Part shown: piece by piece, positions 1 to 9,423 of the stretch
Numbering within the stretch: the stretch's first letter is position 1
Layout of the letters: every line of letters starts with the position of its first letter
NCBI RefSeq assembly: GCF_001591385.1
Contig: NZ_BCUU01000009.1
Location: 23,876 to 87,875, forward strand
Length of the DNA stretch: 64,000 nt
Reading direction: 5' to 3'
Source of the DNA: Variovorax soli NBRC 106424
GTDB lineage: Bacteria > Pseudomonadota > Gammaproteobacteria > Burkholderiales > Burkholderiaceae_C
The notes under the pieces: model-generated
What the model was told of the DNA's origin: nothing
The model's input: the letters and a program-made list of their open reading frames with translations, nothing else
Databases searched by the model: none
Position numbers and translations under genes: made by a program

Positions 1-957
1 GGGGACGGCGGACGCGGCGGCCACGTGTTCGCGGTGGCCGACCCGAACCTGAACACGCTGGTGGATTTCCGCTTCTCGCGCCGGCACGAAGCCAAGCGCG
101 GCCAGCATGGCATGGGCTCTGACATGTTCGGCGCGGCCGGCGACGACATCACGCTGCGCATGCCGGTGGGCACCATCATCTCCGACGCCGAGACCGGCGA
201 GGTGCTGTTCGAACTGCTCAAGCCGGGCGAGCGCCTGACCATTGCCAAGGGCGGCGACGGCGGCTTCGGCAACCTGCGATTCAAGAGCGCGATCAACCGC
301 GCGCCGCGGCAGAAGACGCCTGGCCATCCCGGCGAGAAGCGCAGCCTCAAGCTCGAGCTCAAGGTGCTGGCCGACGTGGGCCTGCTGGGTATGCCCAATG
401 CGGGCAAGTCCACCTTCATCTCGGCCGTTTCGAATGCGCGCCCGCGCATTGCCGACTACCCGTTCACCACCTTGCATCCGAACCTGGGCGTGGTGCGCGT
501 GGGGCCGGAGCAAAGCTTCGTGGTGGCCGACCTGCCCGGGCTGATCGAGGGCGCTTCGGAAGGCGCGGGCCTGGGCCACCTGTTCCTGCGCCATCTGCAG
601 CGCACGCGCCTGCTGCTGCATGTGGTCGACCTCGCGCCTTTCGACGAAGGCGTCGACCCGGTCGCGCAGGCCAAGGCCATCGTGGGCGAGCTCAAGAAGT
701 ACGACCCGCAGCTGTATGAAAAGCCGCGCTGGCTGGTGCTCAACAAGCTGGACATGATTCCGGTCGAGGAGCGCGCGGCCAAGGTGAAGGACTTCGTGAA
801 GCGGCTGCGGTTCAAGGGGCCGGTGTTCGAGATCTCGGCGCTCACGCGCGAAGGCTGCGAGCACCTGGTGCAGGCGGTCTACCAGCAGGTCAAGGCTGCG
901 CAGGTCGCGGAGCAGCCGCCCACCGAGGTCGATCCGCGTTTCGTCGATCCCACCTGA
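1..957 (+). CDS. obgE: GTPase ObgE/CgtA (5'-truncated by the window edge)
   Basis: Large Obg-family GTPase associated with 50S ribosome maturation and stress control. The reading frame is open from the first base, so the gene begins upstream and the N-terminus of the glycine-rich Obg fold is missing. The visible 318 residues hold the end of the Obg fold followed by the G domain: P-loop GMPNAGKS, switch/G3 DLPGLIEG, G4 NKLD and a G5-like ISA. The C-terminal tail is short, as in beta-proteobacterial forms. The usual neighbours rplU/rpmA would lie upstream, outside the window. proB follows after 62 bp on the same strand, an order common in Burkholderiales. Identification is firm. Confidence 0.96.
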   Translation, partial: GDGGRGGHVFAVADPNLNTLVDFRFSRRHEAKRGQHGMGSDMFGAAGDDITLRMPVGTIISDAETGEVLFELLKPGERLTIAKGGDGGFGNLRFKSAINRAPRQKTPGHPGEKRSLKLELKVLADVGLLGMPNAGKSTFISAVSNARPRIADYPFTTLHPNLGVVRVGPEQSFVVADLPGLIEGASEGAGLGHLFLRHLQRTRLLLHVVDLAPFDEGVDPVAQAKAIVGELKKYDPQLYEKPRWLVLNKLDMIPVEERAAKVKDFVKRLRFKGPVFEISALTREGCEHLVQAVYQQVKAAQVAEQPPTEVDPRFVDPT

Positions 958-1019
958 GCCTGCGCTGCCGCGGCGCGAGCTCCGTCCAACAATCGATCCG
1001 TCAATTCTCAAGAAAGTCG

Positions 1020-2165
1020 ATGACTGCCAAAGCTGGTTCCACGGTTCTTCGCGACGCCCGTCGCATCGTCGTCAAGGTCGGTTCCAGCCTGGTGACCAAC
1101 GAGGGGCGCGGGCTGGATGAGGCGGCGATCGGCGAGTGGTGCCGGCAGCTGGCGCTGCTGGTGCGCGACGGCCGGGAAGTGGTGATGGTTTCCAGCGGCG
1201 CCATCGCCGAAGGCATGAAGCGCCTGGGCTGGCGGACCCGGCCGCACGAGGTGCACGAGCTGCAGGCGGCCGCGGCGGTCGGGCAGATGGGCCTGGCCCA
1301 GATGTACGAGACCAAGCTGCGCGAGAACGATCTGGGCAGCGCGCAAGTGCTGCTCACCCACGCCGACCTGGCTGATCGCGAGCGCTATCTGAATGCCCGT
1401 TCCACGCTGCTCACGCTGCTGGGCCTGGGCGTGGTGCCGGTGATCAACGAGAACGACACCGTCGTCAACGACGAGATCAAGTTCGGCGACAACGACACAT
1501 TGGGCGCCCTCGTGGCCAACCTGGTCGAGGCCGACGCGCTGGTGATCCTGACCGACCAGAAGGGCCTGTACACGGCCGACCCGCGCAAGGACCCGGCCGC
1601 ACAGTTCGTGCATGAGGCCGCCGCGGGCGACCCGGCGCTGGAGGCCATGGCCGGCGGCGCGGGCAGCAGCATCGGCAAGGGCGGCATGATCACCAAGATC
1701 CTGGCGGCCAAGCGCGCGGCCGGTTCGGGGGCGTCCACCGTGATCGCCTGGGGCCGCGAGGCGGATGCGCTGGTGCGCCTGTCCAAGGGCGATGCCATCG
1801 GCACGCTGCTGGTGGCGCAAACGCCCAAGCACCAGGCGCGCAAGCGCTGGATGGCCGACCACCTGCAGTTGCGCGGTGCGGTGAGCGTGGATGCCGGGGC
1901 GGCCGCCAAGCTGCGCGGCGAAGGCAAGAGCCTGCTGCCCATCGGCATGACGGCGGTGGAAGGCGAGTTTTCGCGCGGCGACGTGATCGCGGTGCGCGGC
2001 CCCGATGGCGGCGAAGTGGCGCGCGGCCTGGCCAACTACTCGAGCGCCGAAGCGCGGCTGTTGTGCCGCAAGGCGTCGGGCGAAATCGAGCGGCTGCTCG
2101 GTTACGTGGCCGAGCCCGAGATGATCCACCGCGACAACATGATCCTGACTGCTGTCGCGGTCTGA
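1020..2165 (+). CDS. proB: Glutamate 5-kinase
   Basis: Phosphorylates L-glutamate to glutamyl-5-phosphate, the first and proline-feedback-inhibited step of proline synthesis, in the cytosol. At 381 residues it has the usual two-domain length: an amino-acid kinase domain (about residues 10-260, with the near-N-terminal VVKVGSSLV and the INENDTV substrate loop) and a C-terminal PUA domain (about 280-365). The chosen start is the first ATG after the obgE gap and gives the conserved beginning. It converges on the minus-strand CNP1-like gene 52 bp downstream; a short 7-bp hairpin (2189-2208) lies between them but has no T-tract. proA is not in the window. Confidence 0.96.
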   Translation: MTAKAGSTVLRDARRIVVKVGSSLVTNEGRGLDEAAIGEWCRQLALLVRDGREVVMVSSGAIAEGMKRLGWRTRPHEVHELQAAAAVGQMGLAQMYETKLRENDLGSAQVLLTHADLADRERYLNARSTLLTLLGLGVVPVINENDTVVNDEIKFGDNDTLGALVANLVEADALVILTDQKGLYTADPRKDPAAQFVHEAAAGDPALEAMAGGAGSSIGKGGMITKILAAKRAAGSGASTVIAWGREADALVRLSKGDAIGTLLVAQTPKHQARKRWMADHLQLRGAVSVDAGAAAKLRGEGKSLLPIGMTAVEGEFSRGDVIAVRGPDGGEVARGLANYSSAEARLLCRKASGEIERLLGYVAEPEMIHRDNMILTAVAV

Positions 2166-2217
2166 TCTGCACGGGGGGTGCGGAAGTGGGCAGGCTGCCT
2201 GGCCTGCCTGCGATGTC

Positions 2218-2766
2218 TCAGTCGATGTAGTGCGGCTTTTTCAGGGCCTGGACCATCTCGCCCGTGGTGCCGCGCGGCGCGCCGCTGCGGCAGATGGCCT
2301 GCCGCGCCAGGGCAAGGCTGTAGCGCGTCTTGGCCTGTCCCAGCGGCTGCCACTCCGGGTTCTCGACCGGATGCCATGCATCGCCGCTGTAGCGGGCGTA
2401 GGTCTTGATTTCACCCGTGGCGCAGCGCACGCCGTCGTAGAAGGCATTGAGCGCAGCGCCCGGCCCGGTGCTCTTGGCGATGGCGACATAGCGCACCACG
2501 CCGTCGTCGGTAATGGCAAGTGTCTTGGGATCGACGCCGTACTTCAGGTCGTACACCCGCGGCATGTCGATCTCGAGCATGCGCCGCTGGTCGAATTCCG
2601 GCGCCGGCGGCACCGGAGATTCCTTCCAGTCAGGGTCGGTGAAAAGCTGCGCTGACGCGGCCTGGGCCAGCACGAGTGCGGGCAGGGCGGCGCCAAGCAG
2701 CCGGCTAGCGCGGCGCAAGAAGCTGGCTGGGCGCCGGTGCGGCACCCTCGGGGGCAGACGGGACAT
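2218..2766 (-). CDS. CNP1-like family secreted protein
   Basis: A 182-residue protein of the CNP1-like family (named after a neisserial lipoprotein-type antigen; molecular role not established). The start at 2766 puts a basic n-region and hydrophobic stretch (ALPALVLAQ) at the N-terminus ending in an ASA-Q signal-peptidase-I-like site, so the mature protein is probably periplasmic. A longer frame extends upstream but lies inside rppH. The gene overlaps the 3' end of rppH by 62 bp in a different frame, implying co-transcription with it. Family call rests on the conserved core (FTDPDWKE..., later [12 protein letters not shown]). Function is unknown. Confidence 0.8.
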   Translation of the reverse strand: MSRLPPRVPHRRPASFLRRASRLLGAALPALVLAQAASAQLFTDPDWKESPVPPAPEFDQRRMLEIDMPRVYDLKYGVDPKTLAITDDGVVRYVAIAKSTGPGAALNAFYDGVRCATGEIKTYARYSGDAWHPVENPEWQPLGQAKTRYSLALARQAICRSGAPRGTTGEMVQALKKPHYID

Positions 2767-3364
2767 TGGGATCGGGATCGAAGGAGGCGCCGGGCGGCAG
2801 CTCGAAGTTCGGCTCGTGCCCGCCGACGGCGGGATGGCGATCGAACTCGCGGCCGCGCACGTTGCCACGCAGAAAGCGGTTGCGGAAATCCTGGCGGGGC
2901 AGGTAGCGGGCGAGTTCGGTCAGCGCCATTTCATAGACGCCGCGCTTGAACTCGACGACGACGTCCAGCGGAACCCAGTAGTCGTGCCAGCGCCAGGCGT
3001 CGAATTCCGGGTGGTCGGTGGCGCGAAGATTCAGGTCCCAGTCGTGACCGGTGAGTTGAAGCAGATACCAGATCTGCTTCTGGCCCTTGTAGTGGCCGCG
3101 CGCGTCGCGGCGGATGAACCGATCCGGCACCTCGTAGCGCAACCAGTCGCGGGTGCGGGCCACGATGCGCACATGTTCCGGCGATAGGCCGACCTCCTCA
3201 TGCAGCTCCCGATACATGGCCTGCTCGGGGCTTTCGCCGCGGTCGATTCCGCCTTGCGGAAACTGCCATGAATGGGTGCGTATGCGCTTGCCCCAGAAAA
3301 CCTGATTGCGATGGTTGAGCAGGATGATGCCGACGTTGGGCCTGAAGCCATCTCGGTCGAGCAT
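2705..3364 (-). CDS. rppH: RNA pyrophosphohydrolase RppH (NudH)
   Basis: Nudix hydrolase that removes pyrophosphate from 5'-triphosphorylated mRNA and so triggers RNase E-dependent decay. The 219-residue protein starts with the family's [14 protein letters not shown] and carries the full Nudix box: GG at the start, then REL and EEVG in the proper GX5EX7REUXEEXGU spacing (about residues 38-60). The C-terminus is longer than in E. coli (176 residues), with a Pro/Ala-rich tail that overlaps the CNP1-like gene. The start codon lies inside one arm of a perfect 10-bp inverted repeat shared with the proS-side intergenic region. It is divergent from proS, as in many Burkholderiales. Confidence 0.95.
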   Translation of the reverse strand: MLDRDGFRPNVGIILLNHRNQVFWGKRIRTHSWQFPQGGIDRGESPEQAMYRELHEEVGLSPEHVRIVARTRDWLRYEVPDRFIRRDARGHYKGQKQIWYLLQLTGHDWDLNLRATDHPEFDAWRWHDYWVPLDVVVEFKRGVYEMALTELARYLPRQDFRNRFLRGNVRGREFDRHPAVGGHEPNFELPPGASFDPDPNVPSAPEGAAPAPSQLLAPR

Positions 3365-3400
3365 AATCGAACCCCAATTTTTGAACTGAGTCGATTATGC
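3361..3400. promoter_or_regulatory. Perfect inverted repeat in the rppH/proS divergent region
   Basis: The arms GCATAATCGA (3361-3370) and TCGATTATGC (3391-3400) are exact reverse complements separated by 20 A/T-richer bases. The left arm contains the rppH start codon. Each arm carries a -10-like CATAAT/GATTAT. It may be an operator or paired promoter elements; no regulator can be named from sequence alone. Confidence 0.45.
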
Positions 3401-3488
3401 ATGCCGGGTTGCGCTCGGCAAGTAGACCGGTTTCCTGGCCCTGGCCCCGGGGCATCCTGTTTTTCCCGCATATCTGAGCCGCCACCCG

Positions 3489-5234
3489 ATGAAAGCCTCC
3501 CGTTTCTTTGTCTCCACCCTCAAGGAAGCACCGGCCGACGCCGAAGTCGTCAGCCACCGCCTGATGACCCGCGCCGGCATGATCAAGAAGCTGGGCGCTG
3601 GCATCTACACCTACATGCCCATGGGCCTGCGGGTGATCCGCAAGGTGGAGGCCATCGTGCGCGAGGAAATGAACCGCGCGGGTGCGGTGGAGATCACGAT
3701 GCCGGTGGTCCAGCCGGCCGAGCTGTGGCAGGAGAGCGGCCGCTTCGACAAGATGGGCCCCGAGCTGCTGCGCATCAAGGACCGCCACGAGCGCGACTAC
3801 GTCGTGCAGCCCACCAGCGAAGAGGTGGTGACCGACATCGCCCGGCAGGAGATCCGCAGCTACAAGCAGCTGCCGCTGAACCTCTACCAGATCCAGACCA
3901 AGTTCCGGGACGAGCGCCGTCCGCGCTTCGGCCTCATGCGCGGGCGCGAGTTCACCATGAAGGACGCCTACAGCTTCGACCGCGACCTCGATGCCGCCAA
4001 GACCAGCTACCAGGTGATGTCGCAGGCTTACCGCCGGATCTTCGACCGCTTCGGCCTGCGCTACCGGGCCGTGCGCGCCGACAGCGGCGCCATCGGCGGC
4101 GACATGAGCGAAGAGTTCCAGGTGATTGCCGCCACCGGTGAAGACGCGATCGTCTACTGCCCCGAGAGCGATTACGCGGCCAACATGGAAAAGGCCGAGG
4201 CGCTGGCGCCTGCCGGTCCGCGTCCGGCTGCCAGCCAGCCGGCCACCAAGACGCCGACCCCCGGCAAGGCCACCTGCGAGGAAGTGGCCGCACTGCTAGG
4301 CGTGCCGCTGTCCACCACCGTCAAGTCGCTGGTGCTGGCCACCGACAAGACCAACGACAAGGGTGAGATCGTCGGCTCGCAGGTGTGGCTGCTGCTGGTG
4401 CGCGGCGACCACGACATGAACGAGATCAAGGTCAGCAAGGTGCCGGGCCTGAACGAGGGCTTCCGCTTTGCCACCGTCGCCGAGATCGAAGAGCACTTCG
4501 GCGCCAAGCCCGGTTACCTGGGCCCGCTGAACATGAAGAAGCCGGTCAAGCTGGTGGCCGACCGCGACGTGGCCGTCATGGCCGACTGGATCTGCGGCTC
4601 CAACGAGGCGGACTTCCACACCACCGGCGTCAACTGGGGCCGCGACCTGCCCGAGCCCGACGTGGTGGCCGACATCCGCAACGTGGTGGCCGGCGACAAG
4701 TCGCCCGACGGCAAGGGCCTGCTGGCCATCGAGCGCGGCATCGAGGTGGGCCACGTGTTCGTGCTGGGCACCAAGTACAGCAAGTCCATGAACGCCACCT
4801 TCCTCGACGAGGCCGGCAAGCCGCAGCACCTGGAAATGGGTTGCTACGGCATCGGCATCACGCGTCTGCCGGCCGCGGCCATCGAGCAGAACCATGACGA
4901 GCGCGGCATCATCTGGCCCGATGCCATCGCCCCCTTCACCGTGGTGGTGTGCCCCATCGGCATGGACCGCAGCGAAGAGGTGAAGGCGGCTGCGACCCGG
5001 CTCTACGACGACCTGCTGGCTGCCGGCGTGGACGTGATCCTGGACGACCGCGGCGAGCGCCCCGGCGCCATGTTCGCCGACTGGGAACTGATCGGCGTGC
5101 CTCATCGCCTGACCATCGGCGACAAGGGCCTGAAGGACGGCGTGGTCGAGTACCAGCACCGCCGCGATGCCGCTGCCACCAAGGTTCCCGTGGCCGAGGC
5201 GGCCGCCTTCGTGCGCAGCAAACTCGCGGCATGA
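3489..5234 (+). CDS. proS: Prolyl-tRNA synthetase (ProS, bacterial type with INS domain)
   Basis: Class II aminoacyl-tRNA synthetase charging tRNA-Pro. The 581-residue protein has the bacterial architecture: catalytic core with motif 1/2 ([10 protein letters not shown], then [11 protein letters not shown]), an inserted YbaK-type editing domain (about residues 250-385, with [13 protein letters not shown] and [10 protein letters not shown]) that hydrolyses mischarged Ala-tRNA-Pro, motif 3 ([14 protein letters not shown]) and an anticodon-binding domain at the C-terminus. The last codons overlap the following lytic transglycosylase gene by 4 bp (ATGA), implying translational coupling. It is transcribed away from rppH. 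Confidence 0.97.
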   Translation: MKASRFFVSTLKEAPADAEVVSHRLMTRAGMIKKLGAGIYTYMPMGLRVIRKVEAIVREEMNRAGAVEITMPVVQPAELWQESGRFDKMGPELLRIKDRHERDYVVQPTSEEVVTDIARQEIRSYKQLPLNLYQIQTKFRDERRPRFGLMRGREFTMKDAYSFDRDLDAAKTSYQVMSQAYRRIFDRFGLRYRAVRADSGAIGGDMSEEFQVIAATGEDAIVYCPESDYAANMEKAEALAPAGPRPAASQPATKTPTPGKATCEEVAALLGVPLSTTVKSLVLATDKTNDKGEIVGSQVWLLLVRGDHDMNEIKVSKVPGLNEGFRFATVAEIEEHFGAKPGYLGPLNMKKPVKLVADRDVAVMADWICGSNEADFHTTGVNWGRDLPEPDVVADIRNVVAGDKSPDGKGLLAIERGIEVGHVFVLGTKYSKSMNATFLDEAGKPQHLEMGCYGIGITRLPAAAIEQNHDERGIIWPDAIAPFTVVVCPIGMDRSEEVKAAATRLYDDLLAAGVDVILDDRGERPGAMFADWELIGVPHRLTIGDKGLKDGVVEYQHRRDAAATKVPVAEAAAFVRSKLAA

Positions 5235-5863
5235 CACTTTCGCGGCGCCACTGCCTGGGCGGTGCCGCGGCCGGCGTGCTGTCGCTGGCGGGCCTGCCAC
5301 GCCAGGCAATGGCCGGCGCGCAGATCGAGGAGCCGCTGATGGACTCGGTGCGCACCGCGCTGAGTTCGGCCATCCACAACAGCGCGCCGCCAATCCCCGA
5401 GTTCAAGGACACCGAATCGCGCCTGGCCTACCTGCGCTGGCTGGGCAGCATGAGCGAGCGCCTGAAAAAGCGCATGCCCGACTGGAACACGCGCAAGGAA
5501 TTCCTGCAGACCATCTGGTACGAGGCCAAGCGCGCCGGCCTCGACGTGAGCCTGGTGCTTGGGCTGGTGCAGGTGGAGAGCAATTTCCGCAAGTTCGCGG
5601 TGTCGAGCGCGGGCGCGCGGGGCTTCATGCAGGTGATGCCGTTCTGGACGCGGGTGATCGGCGACGGCGATCCGTCCACGCTCTTTCACATGCAGACCAA
5701 CCTGCGCTTCGGCTGCGTGATCCTGCGCCACTACCTGGACCGCGAGCGCGGCGACCTGTTCATGACGCTGGGCCGCTACAACGGCAGCCGGGGCCAGTCG
5801 CCCTATCCGAACGCGGTGTTTGCGAACCAGCGAAACTGGAAGTTCGTCGACCGGCAGGATTGA
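5231..5863 (+). CDS. Lytic transglycosylase (SLT domain), Tat/Sec-exported
   Basis: A 210-residue exported murein-cleaving enzyme. The N-terminus [15 protein letters not shown] looks like a twin-arginine-type signal followed by a hydrophobic region ending AMAGA. The core (about residues 90-200) is a Slt-type lysozyme fold: catalytic Glu in GLVQVESNF, then [15 protein letters not shown] and the LGRYNGS motif. The ATG overlaps the proS stop codon, so translation is probably coupled; such a proS-LTG pair is seen in other beta-proteobacteria. A 9-bp hairpin sits 17 bp after the stop. The specific MltC/Slt subfamily cannot be assigned. Confidence 0.88.
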   Translation: MTLSRRHCLGGAAAGVLSLAGLPRQAMAGAQIEEPLMDSVRTALSSAIHNSAPPIPEFKDTESRLAYLRWLGSMSERLKKRMPDWNTRKEFLQTIWYEAKRAGLDVSLVLGLVQVESNFRKFAVSSAGARGFMQVMPFWTRVIGDGDPSTLFHMQTNLRFGCVILRHYLDRERGDLFMTLGRYNGSRGQSPYPNAVFANQRNWKFVDRQD

Positions 5864-5879
5864 CCGGGCAGGTCGGCAT

Positions 5880-5902
5880 TCGCATGCGTGCGGCGCATGC
5901 GA
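5880..5902 (+). terminator. GC-rich hairpin after the lytic transglycosylase gene
   Basis: TCGCATGCG (5880-5888) and CGCATGCGA (5894-5902) form a perfect 9-bp stem with a 5-nt loop, 17 bp past the stop codon. There is no following T-run, so it may be an mRNA 3' stabiliser or weak terminator rather than a classic intrinsic terminator. Confidence 0.45.
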
Positions 5903-6012
5903 GGCATTCCAAATCAGCGTTTGTGGAGGCGGGGATCGCATAGCAATATCGCGGTCCTTCGAACGGCTGTCGATATGGCTGCTCGCATTCCAACCTTCGA
6001 TCCGATAACTCC

Positions 6013-7203
6013 ATGCCTTCCATGCTCTGGGCCCTCCTGGCCGGCAATTTCGCCATCGGCACCGGCGTGATGGTGGCCAGCGCCACCCTCAACGAAGTCA
6101 GCGCCTTCTTCCAGGTGCCGGTGCCCGTGGCCGGCTACCTCATCTCGGTGGCGGCCCTGGTGGTCTGTCTGGGCGCGCCCACGCTGGCCGCCGCGGTGGC
6201 GCCCTTCGACCGGCGCAAGCTGCTGGCGGCGGCCATGGTCTGGTACGGCCTGCTGCATGCGGCCTGTGCCTTGGCCACCGACTTCCATGTGCTGCTCGCC
6301 CTGCGGGTGCTGGCCGTGATTCCGGCCGCGGTGTTCACGCCGCAGGCTGCGGCATGCGCCGGCTACCTGATGCCGGCCGAACAGCGCGGGCGCGCTATCA
6401 CCTTCGTCTTCGTCGGCTGGTCGCTGGCCTCGGTGCTGGGCATGCCGCTGAATGCGTGGCTGAGCGGCATGCTCGGCTGGCAGGGCGCGTACGGGCTGGT
6501 CGCAGTGCTGTCGCTGGCCAGTGCGGCGTGGGTCTGGCAGGCCATGCCCCACGACGTGCGGCCGCCGCGCTTCTCGCTGGCCAGCTGGGGCACGGCCTTG
6601 CGCATGCCGGCCCTCATGCTGTGCGTGGCCGTGACGCTGCTGTGCGCGGCGGGGCAGTTCGTGGTGTTTGCCTACTTCGCGCCCATCTTCCGCAACAGCC
6701 TGGGCGCCAGCGTGCATGAGCTGAGCGCGTTGTTCATGTTCTTCGGCGCATTCGGCCTGCTGGGCAACGTGCTGATGTCCCGCTACATCGACCGGCTGGG
6801 CGCGCCCCGCGGCGTGATGATCACCATCGGCGCCATCGCGTTGAGCATGCTGGCCTGGCCGCTGGCCTCGACGCTCGTGCTGGCCGCCGTGGTGCTGGTG
6901 CCCTGGGCGCTCGGCTGCTTCTCGGCCAACTCGGCGCAGCAAGCGCGGCTGGTGTCGCTGGCGCCGGCCCTGGCAGGCGGCTCGGTGGCGCTGAACACCT
7001 CGGCCATGTATGCCGGCCAGGCGATCGGCACGGCCGTCGGCGGCTGGATGATCTCGCACCAGGCCATGCAGAGCCTGCACCTGGCGGGCCTGGTGCTGCT
7101 GGTGGCCGCGATGGCCGTGAGCGCCTGGGCCGCTCGCGTTGCAAGCCGCGGCGCAGCGCAGGCCCCGGCGGCCACGGGCGTCGTGGCCAATCGCTCCGCC
7201 TGA
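6013..7203 (+). CDS. MFS transporter, DHA1-like efflux family
   Basis: A 396-residue major facilitator superfamily protein with about twelve hydrophobic segments, resembling drug:H+ antiporter-1/arabinose-efflux-type permeases. Features include the N-terminal LLAGNFAIGTGVMV helix, the ISVAALVVCLGAPTLA helix with the following acidic/basic loop (PFDRRK, the motif-A position) and a second-half loop with SRYIDRLGAPRGV. The start ATG at 6013 leaves the first helix intact; no clear Shine-Dalgarno sequence is seen. Substrate cannot be predicted. It converges with the CNNM-family gene 6 bp downstream. Confidence 0.85.
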   Translation: MPSMLWALLAGNFAIGTGVMVASATLNEVSAFFQVPVPVAGYLISVAALVVCLGAPTLAAAVAPFDRRKLLAAAMVWYGLLHAACALATDFHVLLALRVLAVIPAAVFTPQAAACAGYLMPAEQRGRAITFVFVGWSLASVLGMPLNAWLSGMLGWQGAYGLVAVLSLASAAWVWQAMPHDVRPPRFSLASWGTALRMPALMLCVAVTLLCAAGQFVVFAYFAPIFRNSLGASVHELSALFMFFGAFGLLGNVLMSRYIDRLGAPRGVMITIGAIALSMLAWPLASTLVLAAVVLVPWALGCFSANSAQQARLVSLAPALAGGSVALNTSAMYAGQAIGTAVGGWMISHQAMQSLHLAGLVLLVAAMAVSAWAARVASRGAAQAPAATGVVANRSA

Positions 7204-7209
7204 GGCGGT

Positions 7210-8532
7210 TCAGCCTGCCGCGCTGGCTTCAGCCGGCTGGCGCGCGGCCTCGCGCGTCACCATCACCTGGTCGATGCGGTGGCTGTCCACGTCCATCACC
7301 TCGAACTTGAAGCCCGCCCAGGTGGCGCTGTCGGTGCGCTTGGGCACACGGCGCAGCATGTACATGAGGAAGCCGGCCAGGGTCTCGTACTCGTCGACGT
7401 GCGGCATCTCGTCGATGTCGAGCGCGCGCTGCACGTCCTGAATGGGCGTGACGCCGTCGATGAGCCACGAGTTCTCGTCGCGCCGGACGATCTGCTGCTC
7501 TTCGTCCGAGGGCGGCACCAGGTCGCCCATGACGGTGCTCATCACGTCGTTGAGCGTGATCACGCCCACCACCAGGCTGTACTCGTTGACGACGATGGCG
7601 AAGTCCTCGTGGGCCTGGCGGAACTGCTCGAGCACTTCGGTGAGCGAGATGCGGTCCGGGATCACCAGCGCCTTGTTCAGCGGCAGCCCCTGGTCGAAAG
7701 ACAGCGGCTGGCCGCTGAGCACGCGCTGGAACATGTCCTTGGCGTCCACATAGCCCAGCACATGGTCGATGTCGCCGTCGCACACCGGATAGGCCGAGAA
7801 GGGCTCGGCAATGATGCGCGCGCGCAGGATGCTTTCGGACTCGCCCTTGTCGAACCAGATCACGCGGTCGCGCGAGGTCATGACGCTGCTCACCGGCCGG
7901 GTGTCCAGCTCGAACACGTTGGCAATCACCTGCTGCTCGCGCTCGGCCAGCACGCCGGCGCGCAGGCCGGCCTCGGTCATGGCCAGGATGTCGGCCGAGG
8001 TGATGGTTTCCTCGCGCTGCGTGGGCATGCCCAGCAGCTTGAACAGCACGTCGGTGCCGTGCGTGAAGAGCCAGACCAGCGGCTTGAAGGCGGTGATCAG
8101 GAACTGCATCGGCCCCACCAGCCGCAGCGCGAGCCGCTCCGGCTCGTTCATGCCCAGCCGCTTGGGAAAGAGGTCGGCGAAGATCAGGAAGATCGAGATG
8201 ATCAGCACGAAGGAGCTGAGGAAGGCGGCGCGCTGCGCCAGTTCCGGGTTCATCCAGTTGGAATACAGGTCCGCGAAGTAGGGGCTGAATGCGCCTTCGC
8301 CCACCACGCCGCCCAGGATGGCCACCGCGTTCAAGCCGATCTGCACCACGGTGAAGTAGTGGCCCGGCTGCTCCTGCAACTGCAGTACCTTTTCTGCCCG
8401 GGCGTCCCCGTCGTCTGCCAGTTGCCGCAGACGCAGCCGGCGCGCGGCCGCCAGGCAGATCTCGGCCAGGGAGAAAAAGGCGCTGGTTGCGATCAGCGCG
8501 GCAATGGTCAGGAGGCTCTGCGTGAGGGTCAT
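7210..8532 (-). CDS. CNNM/CorC-HlyC family membrane protein with CBS pair
   Basis: A 440-residue integral membrane protein of the family often labelled 'hemolysin' (HlyC/CorC, CNNM) and linked to Mg2+/Co2+ homeostasis. Order: DUF21 transmembrane domain (about residues 1-185, four hydrophobic segments beginning SLLTIAALIATSAFFSLAEI), two CBS domains (about 200-330, MTSRDRVIWFD... and ALVIPDRISLTEVLEQF), and a CorC_HlyC domain (about 345-425, SWLIDGVTPIQDVQRAL). The start at 8532 is used because the frame upstream lacks family similarity. The word hemolysin should not be taken literally. The cupin gene lies upstream on the same strand. Confidence 0.9.
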   Translation of the reverse strand: MTLTQSLLTIAALIATSAFFSLAEICLAAARRLRLRQLADDGDARAEKVLQLQEQPGHYFTVVQIGLNAVAILGGVVGEGAFSPYFADLYSNWMNPELAQRAAFLSSFVLIISIFLIFADLFPKRLGMNEPERLALRLVGPMQFLITAFKPLVWLFTHGTDVLFKLLGMPTQREETITSADILAMTEAGLRAGVLAEREQQVIANVFELDTRPVSSVMTSRDRVIWFDKGESESILRARIIAEPFSAYPVCDGDIDHVLGYVDAKDMFQRVLSGQPLSFDQGLPLNKALVIPDRISLTEVLEQFRQAHEDFAIVVNEYSLVVGVITLNDVMSTVMGDLVPPSDEEQQIVRRDENSWLIDGVTPIQDVQRALDIDEMPHVDEYETLAGFLMYMLRRVPKRTDSATWAGFKFEVMDVDSHRIDQVMVTREAARQPAEASAAG

Positions 8533-8572
8533 GTGCGGTTCTTCAACCCCACATGGTGCCACGAGCCTGCCG

Positions 8573-9049
8573 TCAGACCCCGCCTGTCGGGTGGGTCGGG
8601 TCGACCCAGAGCACCGTCTGCGGCTTCTCGACCGGCTCGATGTCCAGGTTGACGGCCACGGCCTCGCCGTCGCTGCGGCACAGCACGCATTCGAGCGTCT
8701 CGGTGCTGCTGGCGTTGATTTCCTGGTGCGGCACGAAGGGCGGCACGTAGATGAAGTCGCCCGGACCGGCTTCGGCTGTGAACTCGAGCTTCTCGCCCCA
8801 GCGCATGCGGGCGCGACCGCGCACCACGTAGATGACCGATTCGAGGGGCCCGTGGTGATGGGCGCCGGTCTTGGCGCCCGCGTGGATGTGCACCGTGCCG
8901 GCCCAGAGTTTCTGGGCGCCGACGCGCGCGAAATTGATGGCGGCCGCCCGGTTCATGCCGGGCGTCTGCGCCGTGTTGGCGTCCAGCTGGTTGGCCGGGA
9001 TCACCCGCACGCCATCGTTTTTCCAATCGGTGGGGTGGGGGTGCGCCAT
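8573..9049 (-). CDS. Cupin domain-containing protein
   Basis: A 158-residue single-domain cupin. Motif 1 (about residues 62-85) has the metal-binding histidines in GAHHHGPLESVIYVVRG; motif 2 (about 98-115) is PGDFIYVPPFVPHQE with a further histidine, so a divalent metal is probably bound. There is no signal peptide, so it should be cytosolic. Its substrate or partner is unknown. It lies between the glutaredoxin gene grxD (18 bp upstream) and the CNNM-type gene (40 bp downstream), all on the minus strand, and may be the distal part of the hemA-prfA-prmC-grxD transcript. Confidence 0.85.
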   Translation of the reverse strand: MAHPHPTDWKNDGVRVIPANQLDANTAQTPGMNRAAAINFARVGAQKLWAGTVHIHAGAKTGAHHHGPLESVIYVVRGRARMRWGEKLEFTAEAGPGDFIYVPPFVPHQEINASSTETLECVLCRSDGEAVAVNLDIEPVEKPQTVLWVDPTHPTGGV

Positions 9050-9067
9050 GCCGGCTCCGACCTGCTC

Positions 9068-9397
9068 TTACTGTGCGGAGGGCGTTGCCAGCACCTGCTG
9101 CAACTCGCCCGACTCGTACATCTCCATCATGATGTCCGAGCCGCCGATGAATTCGCCGCGCACGTACAGCTGGGGAATGGTGGGCCAGTTGCTGTATTCC
9201 TTGATGCCCTGGCGGATGCCGTCGTCCTCGAGCACGTTCACCGTCTTGAGCGACTTGGGGTCGACGCCGCAGGCCTTCAGGATCTGCACGGCGCGGCCGG
9301 AGAAGCCGCACATGGGAAAGCTGGCGCTTCCCTTCATGAAAAGAAGAATCTCGTTTTGCTTGACCAGGTCGTCAATGCGTTGCTGGGCGTCGCTCAT
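9068..9397 (-). CDS. grxD: Monothiol glutaredoxin Grx4 (CGFS type)
   Basis: Monothiol glutaredoxin that carries or relays [2Fe-2S] clusters with glutathione. The 109-residue protein holds the diagnostic CGFS (in FPMCGFSGRAV), the upstream LFMKG, the WPTIPQLYV cis-proline segment and the GGSDIM glutathione-binding loop. The start at 9397 (MSDAQQRIDDLV) matches the family; the frame extends 15 codons upstream without conservation. It follows prmC by 26 bp in the hemA-prfA-prmC-grxD arrangement that is conserved in beta-proteobacteria. Confidence 0.95.
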   Translation of the reverse strand: MSDAQQRIDDLVKQNEILLFMKGSASFPMCGFSGRAVQILKACGVDPKSLKTVNVLEDDGIRQGIKEYSNWPTIPQLYVRGEFIGGSDIMMEMYESGELQQVLATPSAQ

Positions 9398-9423
9398 GGG
9401 GGCTCCTCGAAAGAATGGGTTGA

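Noticed and set aside
25..957. A complete obgE starting at a GTG at 25
   Set aside because: The frame is open from base 1 and begins inside the glycine-rich Obg fold, so the GTG is an internal valine and the gene is truncated by the window.
2189..2208. Hairpin between proB and the CNP1-like gene as a terminator
   Set aside because: The 7-bp stem has no T-run on either side and may be chance in GC-rich DNA.
7210..8532. 'Hemolysin' toxin gene
   Set aside because: The DUF21-CBS-CorC layout is that of a cation-transport-related membrane protein; the hemolysin name is historical.
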